From Paraescarpia echinospica (lineage: Eukaryota > Annelida > Polychaeta > Sabellida > Siboglinidae): a stretch of 64,000 nt of DNA. The stretch is taken from assembly GCA_020002185.1 (NCBI GenBank), contig CM034543.1, positions 11,512,246-11,576,245 on the forward strand. The letters run 5' to 3'. Below the pieces are notes generated by a model. It searched no databases, had not been told where the DNA came from, and saw only the letters and a program-made list of their open reading frames with translations. The translations under genes and the position numbers were made by a program. Of this stretch, positions 31,775 to 41,429 are shown piece after piece. Numbering within the stretch: the stretch's first letter is position 1; the number at the start of each line of letters is the position of its first letter.

Positions 31775-34635
31775 ACAAGATTTAACAAGATTGCCATCCA
31801 GAAAATTACTCTGGATGGCAGGTGGACAAGGAAGCCTTTTGGCTTATCGAGAGTCCAATACTTTTTATCTACATGTATCCCGCCTTTTTTAGGTGTGTGT
31901 CGATTTTATTTTTAAACATATTCACGCTACTAGCACCAACACAATCAGGAGATAATTTGTTCCATTCATTTACAGTCCTTTGTGAGAATGAGAACTTTCT
32001 TATATATAATCTACACTGCTCCTTTACTAATGTAGCTTCATGTCCTCTGGTCCTTCTATCTTTCTTAACTGAGAAAAAAATGTTTCTATCAATATTTTCA
32101 TAACCATTCAATATTTTAAACACTTCTATGTGATCTCCTCTCAATCTCCTGGTCTCTAGTGTTGTTAAACCACATTCTTTTAGGCGTATTTCGTAACTAA
32201 GATCCCTCAGATTTGGTATCATTTTAGTCGCTCTCCTCTGTACTCTTTCTAGCATATCTATGTCCTTCTTGCGATATGGCCTCCATGCTTGTATACAATA
32301 TTCTAAATGAGGCCTCACTATTGTTTTGTACAGCGGTACTATTAATTCTTTTTTCTTATACGCTATATTTCGCCTAATTAATCCAAGGATTTGATTTCCC
32401 TTTGACGCTGCAATTCCGCACTGCTCTGAAACCTTCATATCAGCACTAATGGTTAACCCCAAGTCCTTTTCTTTTACAGTAGTACTTAGAACAGTACCCC
32501 CCATTTTATATTTTACCTCTTCATTCCCATGACCTGTGTGGAGGCATTTACATTTCCCAAAATTGAACAGCATTTGCCACTTTTCAGACCATTTGATCAA
32601 CCTATCAAGATCATCTTGTAAATGCTGTCTGTCTCCATCACTTTTAATCCTTCTAAACACTTTTGTATCATCCGCAAATTTTAACACCTTGCTTGTTATA
32701 TCATCGTCCAAATCGTTGATATATATTAAGAATAATATAGGTCCTAGTACTGATCCCTGTGGTACCCCACTCAATACCGATTTCCAGTTTGAAGCCTCCC
32801 CATCAACTACTACACGTTGTCTTCTGTCATTCAGCCATTTTTCTATCCAGTTTATTATACCATTTCCTATGCCATGGGCCTTTAGCTTAAGGAGTAATCT
32901 TTGATGTGGTACTTTGTCGAAAGCTTTTTGAAAATCTAAATAGATGATATCTACTGGTGATCCCTCATCTACCCACCTAGTGATGTCTTCCAAAAAACAT
33001 AACATATTTGTTAAGCATGACCTCGCTTTTAAAAACCCATGTTGAGATGGGTTTATCAAGTTATGTTTAACAAGAAAATCCACCATGTGATCTTTAATTA
33101 GTCTTTCTAATAATTTGCAAATCACTGATGTTAAACTCACTGGTCTATAGTTCTCTGACTTGTTTCTCGAACCTTTTTTAAATAACGGTATAATGTTTGC
33201 CTCTTTCCATTCTAAAGGAACCACTCCCTCTTCTAATGACAAATTGAAAACTGTTGCAAGCGGTACGCTAATTTGTTCTACAATTTCCAATAGTAGTTTG
33301 GGCGGAATCCCGTCCACTCCAGGTGATTTATTATCCTTCATAGCCCTTATTTTCTTAGCTACCATTTCCGAGGTTACAACTAACTGTCCTAAATAGTCTG
33401 AATCTGCCCCCTTGAACTTAGCCTCTGGTACTGGCAGTGAACTAATATCTTCCCTGGTAAACACTGAACTAAAATACTCATTCAGGTCTTCTGCCATTAA
33501 GAATCCCTCTGATATTGTATTTCCAGCACTATCTTCTAGAGGACCGACCTTATCCTGAACTTTCTGTTTGCTTCGAATATACGCATAAAAACTCTTACTG
33601 TCATGTTTTATATTACTAGCTAATTTTTTTTCATAGCTTCTCTTTGAATTTCTAATTTCAGCTGTAGCTTGATTAAGTGCTTCTTTATAAATGTTGTAGT
33701 CTTCATCATTTCCAGTACATCTATATGACTTCCACATCATTTGTTTATACTTAATTTTTCTAATGGCTTCTTTCGATAAGTGTTTCTTTTTAGACCGTTT
33801 CCCTTGTTTTTTGAAAGGTACAAATTTATCGACTATGCACTTAATTTCACTATTTAAGATATTCCAGCATTCGGTTGCTGTCTTATTCTTCAGTGTGTTA
33901 TTCCAGTCTATCTTTGCTAAATATTTCCTCATGTCCTTATACCTTCCTTTGTGGAAATTTCTCCTATACTGCTTTTTACTATTCCTTTCTGATTTTACTT
34001 TGATGGTAAAATGTATCTGGTTGTGATCACTACTCCCCAGTGGCTCACATATCTTGACATTGTCAACTAATTCTTTCTGTGAGGACAAAACTAAGTCTAA
34101 CACATTCTCTCCCCTGGTTGGTTCTAGCACATGTTGAGAAAGGAAACTATCTTGTACTAAAACTAAAAACTTGTGGTCCTCACTCCCCATACTCTGTAGA
34201 GATTTCCATTGTATATGCCCATGGTTAAAGTCCCCCATAATAATACAGTTCCGTTTGCTTACTTCCTTTATAGCGTTTTGTATTTTTTCATTCTCTTCTA
34301 TGCTTATGTTTGGACTTCGATAAACTAACCCAACTGTTAACGTTGAGTTTCCTGTAACTATGTTACACCAAACAGCTTCTTCGCAATCTGCTTCTCTTTC
34401 TAATTTTATTTCATAAGCCTGGATAGATTCTTTAATATATAAAATAACTCCACCTCCCTTTCTTCCTATTCTATCTTTCCTAAACATTACATATCCTGTT
34501 AGTCCCAATTCGGCATCTGATATATCAGTGGTGGCCCACGATTCGGTTATACCTATTATGTGAGGGTCAATATCTTCTACCATAATGTTTAGTTCACTTC
34601 TTTTGTTTACTATGCTCCTTGCATCTTGCAAAACA
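31775..34635 (-). mobile_element. LINE D copy 1: CR1-like retrotransposon, pol intact
   Basis: Reads right to left with its 3' end at about 31,775, where the element strand ends in two TTGTTAAATC-type units. It carries one long endonuclease-RT ORF. The 5' end at about 34,635 is abrupt and shared with copy 2 at 47,617. Copies at 46,501, 62,505 and 62,829 belong to the same family. Confidence 0.87.
31869..34631 (-). CDS. Endonuclease-reverse transcriptase (CR1-like LINE D), open 920 codons
   Basis: An uninterrupted frame. Residues 1 to about 230 are an APE-type endonuclease: DARSIVNKRSEL, GITESWA (catalytic Glu), GDFNHGHIQWK and GSSDHNQIHF. A basic linker follows. RT spans about 450-720: NYRPVSLTSVICKLLE, HGFLKARSC, LDFQKAFDKVPH, SGVPQGSVLGP and catalytic FADDT at 32,664-32,678. 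The C-terminal RRATKMIPNLRDLSYE and VNEWNKLSP blocks are as in vertebrate and invertebrate CR1. The codon at 34,629-34,631 is TTG and the frame is open further upstream, so the true start is not known; ORF1 and the very front of the endonuclease seem missing. The endonuclease Asn of the usual NARS block reads Asp. Lack of any stop suggests a young copy, not proven mobility. Confidence 0.87.
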   Translation of the reverse strand: MQDARSIVNKRSELNIMVEDIDPHIIGITESWATTDISDAELGLTGYVMFRKDRIGRKGGGVILYIKESIQAYEIKLEREADCEEAVWCNIVTGNSTLTVGLVYRSPNISIEENEKIQNAIKEVSKRNCIIMGDFNHGHIQWKSLQSMGSEDHKFLVLVQDSFLSQHVLEPTRGENVLDLVLSSQKELVDNVKICEPLGSSDHNQIHFTIKVKSERNSKKQYRRNFHKGRYKDMRKYLAKIDWNNTLKNKTATECWNILNSEIKCIVDKFVPFKKQGKRSKKKHLSKEAIRKIKYKQMMWKSYRCTGNDEDYNIYKEALNQATAEIRNSKRSYEKKLASNIKHDSKSFYAYIRSKQKVQDKVGPLEDSAGNTISEGFLMAEDLNEYFSSVFTREDISSLPVPEAKFKGADSDYLGQLVVTSEMVAKKIRAMKDNKSPGVDGIPPKLLLEIVEQISVPLATVFNLSLEEGVVPLEWKEANIIPLFKKGSRNKSENYRPVSLTSVICKLLERLIKDHMVDFLVKHNLINPSQHGFLKARSCLTNMLCFLEDITRWVDEGSPVDIIYLDFQKAFDKVPHQRLLLKLKAHGIGNGIINWIEKWLNDRRQRVVVDGEASNWKSVLSGVPQGSVLGPILFLIYINDLDDDITSKVLKFADDTKVFRRIKSDGDRQHLQDDLDRLIKWSEKWQMLFNFGKCKCLHTGHGNEEVKYKMGGTVLSTTVKEKDLGLTISADMKVSEQCGIAASKGNQILGLIRRNIAYKKKELIVPLYKTIVRPHLEYCIQAWRPYRKKDIDMLERVQRRATKMIPNLRDLSYEIRLKECGLTTLETRRLRGDHIEVFKILNGYENIDRNIFFSVKKDRRTRGHEATLVKEQCRLYIRKFSFSQRTVNEWNKLSPDCVGASSVNMFKNKIDTHLKKAGYM

Positions 34636-34900
34636 GTATTAAATAATGGTTTCTATGAGTGGCTTTGATAACGAACACAGTCCGTTATAGTGGAAATTTG
34701 GTGCACAAAACAATATTTATTAATTATAAGACGAATACGAGCTTTGGAGTTGTTTCCACAATATTCTACACATCCCATACACAGACATCCCATCAACAAA
34801 CTAAACTAAACTAAATTGATTTCCTCATCCAGATGATATACCGTAAAATTCAAGAGTAACGTAACACAGATGAGGTGGCTACCAGTGAAGTATAACTTAT
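34636..34900. other. Sequence between LINE D and the RTE-like element
   Basis: No gene. Repeated with only a few changes at 47,618-47,882. Confidence 0.5.
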
Positions 34901-35416
34901 CGAGCTGGTAGCAAATTAAATCAAACTCATGTAGTGTACTCCCACGTACTTAATATTACGTATATAAAGGTTATACGGGGTATAGGGTAGAACCTGGAGG
35001 GATAGTCCCTTTGGTGATGGGCAGCCGCTCCACTTCTGTGGAGGCTCTAACCACTGGATTCCACAGTCTGTCTAGCTCATGTATGGCTCCTAGGAACTGC
35101 TAGTGTACGGCAGTGGCCACACCCCGGGCAATAATCTCGGCTGACCAGCACAACTACATCAATAAGGCTTGTAGGCTAATACTTGTTGACTCCATGGGCG
35201 TCTGCCCTCAGTACACAAAGACTGTTTTGGAGGAGTAGGCGGCCAGCCGATTGGCTACACCCCTGGCTACAAATGCGAAACAGCAACAGCCTTTCACCAG
35301 GCTGCAAGGTACATACCAAGACGCATGTGGAAGGACCGGTGATCCGCTCTCCTGTGGTGAAAGATGTTTTAGTCAAAGAATAATGAAGTTAACCATACAC
35401 AAACCAGCGGAAAGCA

Positions 35417-36643
35417 ATGGGCAACTACCGCAATTACATTAGAAAAACGAATCATGGGACACTACAAATGGTAACATTGGAAGCAGAAAGATATGGGGTA
35501 GATATATTATGGATTGCGGAACACAGGTTGGCCGGACAAGGGCACTTTAGCCCGGATTCAGGTGGAAAGTTTGTATACTCAGGAGCAACTAAACCAGGAA
35601 TGACTGGTGTTGAGTTCTATCTGTCAAAGAAAACTGAAAATGCACTGTTAGGATACAATCCGATAAACGATAAAATTATTACCATACGAATACGAGCAAA
35701 ACCCACGAATATAACATGTATTCAGATTTATGCACCAACGAGCACTGCAGACGACGATGTAATAGAAACGTTTTATGATACACTGCAATGAACAGTCTAC
35801 GAGGTAAACAGGAGAGACATGGTAGTACTGATGGGCGATTTCAATTCAAAAGTTGGCATTTGTCAAAACGAAGAAGAGAATGGAATATCGGGAAATATGG
35901 ACTAGGCGAGAGAAATGGGAGAAGATATAGACTTGTTGAGTTTATCACAGAGAATGAACTGATGATCACTAATACTGTCTTCAAACAACATCAAAGAAGA
36001 TTGTACACTTGGACAACACCAGATGGTCGGAATAGAAATCAAATCGACTTTATACTGATACCAAAATGATGGAGGACGTCTGTGTTTAATGCAGACATTA
36101 CCGGGAGCTGATTGTGGCTCTGACCATGAATTACTAAGCGCCAAGATTGCGATAAAATTAAGAAAGATGAAGAGAGGGAAAGAGATAGTGAGGTATGACG
36201 TCAGTGATATCAAAGAAGGATACCGAGTAGAGGTTATGAACCGTTTCGAAGTGTTACAGACAGTGACTGACGAGAAGGAACCAGAGGTGTTGGCAGTAGA
36301 AATTAGGATGATCATTATGGAATCAGCTGACAAACACTTCACTAAAAAGAGGAGGCAGAAACAACCATGGATAATCAAAGACATACTGCAGATGACTGAA
36401 GAAAGGAACGAGTTAAAGAAGAACAAAGAAATGGGTGAGAATTATCATGACAAATATAGAGAGAAGTGCAAGATGATTAAACGAATGTGTAAGGAAGACA
36501 AGAGTAAATATCTAGAGAAGAAATGTGAAAAGATAGAACTACGTATGAGAAGGAACGATAGTCGCAGTATGTTCGAGGGAATCAAGTCTATGACACAGTC
36601 TTCAAACCTAGACTTGGCGTTATTAAAGATGAAACGGGAATGA
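35417..36643 (+). pseudogene. RTE-like endonuclease, copy 1
   Basis: Three frame pieces. The first (to the TGA at 35,789-35,791) has WIAEHRL with the catalytic Glu and IQIYAPTS. The same frame continues past that stop into MVVLMGDFNSKVG (about 35,825). A frameshift near 35,885-35,905 then moves to a frame with RRLYTWTTPDGRNRNQIDF, ending at 36,069. The last piece from 36,089 has GSDHELL and a long basic linker to 36,643. The domain resembles the endonuclease of RTE elements, often mis-annotated as craniofacial development protein 2. Nonfunctional. Confidence 0.8.
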
Positions 36644-36649
36644 CTCTGA

Positions 36650-37924
36650 CAGAAAGCGATGACATACTTGAAAGATGGAAGCAATATTGTAAAAGCATGT
36701 TTAAGAAGGTAAGAAACAGAAGAGGTAGACATGTATAAAGGCAGGGAGTGGACAGACCCAGAGATGAACTTGAGGCTTTGTATTCAGAGGTAGAGTGGGC
36801 AATAAAAAGTCTAAAAGACGGAAAGTCACTGATGATTAAAAAATGCAGGGAATTCAACCATGACCTTAGGTCTGTTTCATAGATTATTCAAACACTTTTT
36901 ATAATGTTAGTCATCAACAACTGTAGTAAACCTTGATACACATGGGATTTGACCAGAAAATTACATCACTTATCCAAAATTTATATGTTGGACAGCAGTC
37001 TGCAGTGAGATTAGACTGTGGTACCACAGATTGGTTCCCAGTCGGCAAGGGAGTGAGACACGGGTGCATTGTGTCACCCCAGCTATTCAGTCTATACACA
37101 GAGAATATCATGAGAGATGTCGAGACTGACACGAGAAGCAAGTATTTTAATGGACTGAAAGTGAATGGACAGGAAATATATGAATTGAGATATGCCGATG
37201 ACACAGCGTTAATATCCGATACAAAATAAGGATTGGATAAACTGATAACTACTGTTAAAGAGCACAGCGAGATGAAAGGATTGAAACTAAACGTAAATAA
37301 GACAACAACGTATTATACTTTATTGTTATGGCGAGGAAATTGAACGAATGGAAAGTTTTGAATAGCTGGGGTCATTGATAGAAGCGGATGGAGATGGGAC
37401 GAAAGAGATCAAGCGGAGGTTGGCAATGGCGAGTAAAAAGTTGACGGATATGAAGAAGCTGTGGAAAGCAACGAACACAGATATGAAACTACGAATTATC
37501 CGAGTCTGCATATTTCCAACGGCTACTTATGGATGCGGAATCTGGACTCTTAATAAGAACATTACTAAATGTATAAATGCATTTGAAAACAAGTGTTATA
37601 GAAAGATATTACGAGTTTCGTGGATTGAACGTAGAACTAACGAATCCATCGCAGACGAGCTTGGTGTTATACCCGGGACGTTATTGAAATTTGTAAAGAA
37701 ACAGAAACTAAGTTATTTCGGTCATGTGAAACGGCATCAATCTCTAGAGAGACTAATAATGGAAGGAAAGTGGAAGGCAGCAGAAGCAGAGGAAGACCTA
37801 GGAGACAATGGGAGAAGGACATAGGGGAATGGATGGGAGCAGACGTCTGGCAAGTAGGGAGATTGGCAAACGAAAGAGCTGTCTATAGACAATCCATCAA
37901 GGCTGCAACGTACGGAAATGGATA
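36650..37924 (+). pseudogene. RTE-like reverse transcriptase, copy 1
   Basis: The N-terminal RT part (36,650-36,932) is too decayed to read through. 36,933-37,229 gives GVRHGCIVSPQLFSLY and the catalytic YADDTA at 37,191-37,208, then a TAA. From 37,375 the C-terminal region follows, with TATYGCGIWTLNK, RILRVSW-type residues (here KILRVSWIERRTNESI) and YFGHVKR, ending at 37,824 in that frame but continuing by frameshift to about 37,924 (RPRRQWEKDIGEW). The pattern RVSW.DRRTN...YFGH is typical of RTE/BovB-like LINEs. Confidence 0.82.
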
Positions 37925-38380
37925 AGCAAACCCAACCAGAAAGGTTATACAGTGCATTCAATTGCAATAGCTACAGGTTAACGACTTTCGTAAATTAAAG
38001 CTACAGATGTATCAATTTAAGAGAATTTACAAGCGAAATCCGTACAATCTATAATTATATTTAAACTTTAATTAATGCAAATTAAAAAGTTCCTGGCTTT
38101 ATGCTTAACACTATTTAACGGTTTCGAATTTGTAATATTTACAGGTAATTTATTACAAAGACCAGCCCGTATTACGACTACAACGCTACATAATGGACGG
38201 GCATCGACTTACATTTATCACAAGTGGCAGCGGAAGACTGGCAAAGATGGAAACAGGTTGTGAGATTATCGTCAGAGGTGACCCAACGACCACAAACGGT
38301 TACGGGATAAAGGTCGCATTTCAGACACAGTTATCCAATAAAATAACGATATATATATATAAGATTACTAATGAATAAGT

Positions 38381-38617
38381 GCACATAAGAATATTGAATA
38401 AATATAACTTACACAACTTGTGGAAATAGAGATCTAAGATTAAACCTGTGAAGTCTTAAAACACATTTGTATTTCATACGTGTGTGTTCCTGGAAACACA
38501 GCACAGGTCCAATGTACACACAATTTTCAATTAATGCAACTATTTAATTGCGATTTATGCTCACGATAAACAGAAATTTACTATGTATATGTAACGAAAT
38601 ACCGGGTACGTTATTAA
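38381..38617. other. Short unassigned stretch after RTE copy 1
   Basis: AT-rich and non-coding. Duplicated at 51,363-51,599. Confidence 0.5.
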
Positions 38618-38808
38618 CAAAGCTGCAACACAATACTTGGGTGGGCCACTCCACACCGCGGTGTGGCAACAACACGTTTTTATTCATAACTACTCACTCC
38701 GGTTACACGACCTCACATCGTTCGGCCAGACACACACTATACAACTATCACAGTCAGCGCCGGGTTCCATTTCGCGCGCCAGGGGTCGCTGTGGCTGATT
38801 ACGTCAGT
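38618..38808 (-). repeat. LTR-like dispersed repeat, copy 2
   Basis: Related to 2864-3056 and near-identical to 51,600-51,790. On the minus strand it contains GAATAAAAACGTGTTGTTGC and ends GTGTTGCA. It also carries a perfect CACACCGCGGTGTGG palindrome-like stretch at about 38,651-38,665, absent from copy 1. Confidence 0.45.
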
Positions 38809-39083
38809 GCCAGCCAGCAGTACCTCTGGCTGATCGCTTTGCGAAACTCTGAATTTAAGTTCAGCCTATGAAATCGCTCACTATATCAGTCGTTGACGGC
38901 AGGTCAGGTGGTCATAATAAAACTAATTTCAACCAACCGGGGATCGTGTTGCATGCAATGTTTAGGAAGTAGAAGCAGTTATTCGAATACACAATACTGC
39001 TCAGCTGCTAGTGCTAATGGGCGAACGGTTCATTATACTGGGATTCCCAGAAGTCGTTTATCCGTCTTAACATTTGGGTTCAC
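38809..39083. other. Unassigned stretch before the Merlin-like element
   Basis: No supported gene. Confidence 0.45.
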
Positions 39084-39217
39084 GGCCCGTATCTTAGCGC
39101 TATTTTTATATAAAAATGTCGGCAAAACAGCGTAAATAACGATTTTTTCGCAAGTGCTATTCTCGAAATATGTACGATACGAACATTCGTAAATATGTCG
39201 TATATTTCACCGTAAAG

Positions 39218-39640
39218 TTACTCTAACGCAAGAGGTCACATAACGTTTTCATCACTATTGTGGTACTGAGTTCAGATGTAAAGTTACGCCAACGCAAGAG
39301 GTCACATAACGTTTTCATCACTGTTGTGGTACTGAGTTCAGATGTAAAGTTACGCCAACGCAAGAGGTCACATAACGTTTTCATCACTATTGTGGTACTG
39401 AGTTCAGATGTAAAGTTACGCCAACGCAAGAGGTCACATAACGTTTTCATCACTATTGTGGTAGTGAGTTCAGATGTAAAGTTACGCCAACGCAAGAGGT
39501 CACATAACGTTTTCATCACTGTTGTGGTACTGAGTTCAGATGTAAAGTTACGCCAACGCAAGAGGTCACATAACGTTTTCAAAACTATTGTGGTACTGAG
39601 TTCAGATGTAAAGTTACGCCAACGCAAGAGGTCACATTAC
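39218..39640. repeat. 66-bp tandem repeat inside the Merlin-like element, copy 1
   Basis: The unit AAGTTACGCCAACGCAAGAG...GAGTTCAGATGTA repeats about 6.4 times, period 66 (39,281, 39,347 and so on). Because 66 is 22 codons, long frames exist on both strands, but no homology or start context supports a protein. Confidence 0.93.
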
Positions 39641-39689
39641 TGTAGCGGAACATTACTGTACTCTTCATATGACAAATATCGCGTGCACT

Positions 39690-40403
39690 CTTGTTGCACA
39701 GTGATTCCATCGACGGTTTCCGCTGGAAATGCTCTCTGTGCGGTGAGCGTAGGAGACTACGCGTCAACTCGTTCTTCAAGTGTCGCCTACCGCTCGGGAA
39801 GATGATGTGGCTGTTGCACAGTTGGGCTCCGGAGATTGCCATGGCAGACGTGATGTGGCATTAGAACCTGTCTAGCCACACTGTCATTGACTGACAACAA
39901 TGGTCGCCCCATTGTTGTCGAACTAGACGAGAGTTACTTCTACCACCGCAAGTATCATCGCGACAGGGTTAATGATGGAGAATGGGTGTTGGGGGCCTTG
40001 GAGAGGGACAGTGACCGGTGTAGGTTGGAAGTCGTTCCTGGCAGGAGAGCTGCTACACTACAGCCTATCATTGCGCAGTGGTTTTTACCAGGCACACACG
40101 TGATGACAGATGGATGGGCGGCGTACCACAATCTCAACCAGCTAAACGGTGGTGTGTACCTACACGATGTTGTGATCCACGAACATAACTTCGTGGACCC
40201 GCTTTCTCTAGATGTCCACACGCAAAATATTGAAAACTTGTGGATGCGAGCAAAGAGAAAGCTACGAAGGCAATTCGGCACATCTCGACCACTTTTTCGG
40301 CACATACCTACACGAATTCCTCTGTTGGTTACAGCAGCACAGGAATCGTCGAACGCGTCTGTCGGCACTACTTGTGTGCATTCGCGACCAGTACCCCTGA
40401 CAG
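39690..40403 (+). pseudogene. ISXO2-like (IS1595/Merlin) transposase, copy 1
   Basis: An N-terminal zinc-ribbon piece (FRWKCSLC, then LRVNSFF and KMMWLLHSW; 39,712-39,866) ends at a TAG at about 39,870. A second frame from 39,887 carries the DDE core: VVELDESYFYHRKYHR (first Asp), VMTDGWAAYHN (second Asp), HEHNFVDP and HTQNIENLWMRAKRKLRRQFG (third acidic residue, Glu). A frameshift near 40,290-40,300 shifts to the C-terminal YLHEFLCW...ACIRDQYP-like end at about 40,401. The 39,887 start is TTG and not a true start. The family excises and reinserts DNA. Dead in both copies by the same lesions. Confidence 0.85.
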
Positions 40404-41429
40404 TTGCACCCGAAGAAGAAACAAAACGGCTCTTTTTAGAACCAAACAAAACGGTTCTTTTCAGAGCCAACCACCATTTCACAAAAGAGTTTGTCACATT
40501 GCAAAATTGCGTGTTAACAATGCAGAACATTTTGCCACTTTGTAATCATACACAGTGATTACAGCACTCTGTAGTCGTACATAATGATTACAGATCCAAT
40601 TAAATACAGTAAATTATTTATGTTTTAATGTTTTAAGTTGAAATGTTATTTCTGAAGAAATTACATATTTTTCGGTAATGTCTAAAAATAAAATCACCAT
40701 AATTTAGTCTGTTTCATGACACTGTTGTCGAGATAAATTGTCAGTGAAATGGTCTTTTAGCTGTCAATTTTTCGCGTTTTTTAACATTAAAATACCGATT
40801 TATATATTTTGTATCTATAAATTCAACATTTCAATGAGATTTTAGAATACGTGCGTAAAGCAGAACTAGATATGCGTTAGTAGCATCGCCTTTCCGGTTG
40901 TGATGGCACCGCGACACGTTTGGAGTACATTTTGGATGATCGCCATATCAACAAAATACGCACCTGTCAAACAGTGCTGTTTTGTTGCATAAAAGTCCCC
41001 AAAAGACAATAAATTTAACAAATACAGTTCAGTTTTGTGTCTACAATGATGGGGAATGATGAAACGAATACGGCAGCGTCGAAAACAATTAGGTAAAAAG
41101 ATCGTTTAATAACGTTAATAATAAAGGCCAAGAAGATGCAGGTTTACCCATTTTGTTTGCATTTGTCGACGTTATTCTTTTTCAATCACCGCCAGGAAGA
41201 CCCGAGTAGCGTTAAAACGGTAAAACATAGAAAAATATCAGTGACCGTATCCGTTGCAACGCAAGCAAACCCTCGCGAGATTTTCGTACGCAAGTTGCGA
41301 ATTTCTTAGTTGCGAACATTCTTAAGCTTTTCGAGAATACCTACTTGCCAAATTTCGCTGCTAAGAAATAATCCGCCATATTTGCTCAATTTCTTACTTA
41401 CAAAATCTGTTTCTTCGTGAATACGGGCC

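Larger units (their letters stand above)
34900..38380 (+). mobile_element. RTE-like LINE, copy 1 (decayed)
   Basis: A leader with CTGGAGGGATAGTCCC and GATGGGCAGCCGC (about 34,990-35,030), as seen upstream of RTE-type ORFs, then endonuclease (35.4-36.2 kb), RT (36.9-37.2 kb) and C-terminus (to 37.92 kb). Multiple stops and frameshifts. The outer ends are approximate. It is duplicated at 47,882-51,362 with the same lesions, so it was already dead before the duplication. Confidence 0.8.
39084..41429 (+). mobile_element. IS1595/Merlin-like DNA transposon, copy 1
   Basis: Ends in GGCCCGTAT(TC) at the left and GAATACGGGCC at the right, an 11-bp terminal inverted repeat, shortened at the left in this copy by a 21-bp deletion. 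It carries a 66-bp tandem array and a decayed DDE transposase. 40,404-41,429 has no gene. No matching target duplication was seen at the outer ends. The right end abuts the fucosyltransferase cassette directly. Confidence 0.75.

Noticed and set aside
35176..35376. 66-codon frames on both strands in the leader of the RTE-like element
   Set aside because: No homology; they lie in the element's 5' region and are duplicated only because the element is.
36914..37204. Minus-strand ORFs opposite the RTE-like and LINE D genes
   Set aside because: They are shadows of the RT coding strand, as are most other minor frames, and have no independent support.
39223..39627. A 134-codon minus-strand frame with six 22-residue repeats
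   Set aside because: The 66-bp tandem repeat is a multiple of three, so frames stay open on both strands. It sits inside a transposon and has no start context or homology.
39690..40403. Bacterial contamination suggested by the ISXO2-like transposase
   Set aside because: The IS1595/Merlin family is common in animals. The element is embedded in a segmental duplication with eukaryotic LINEs.
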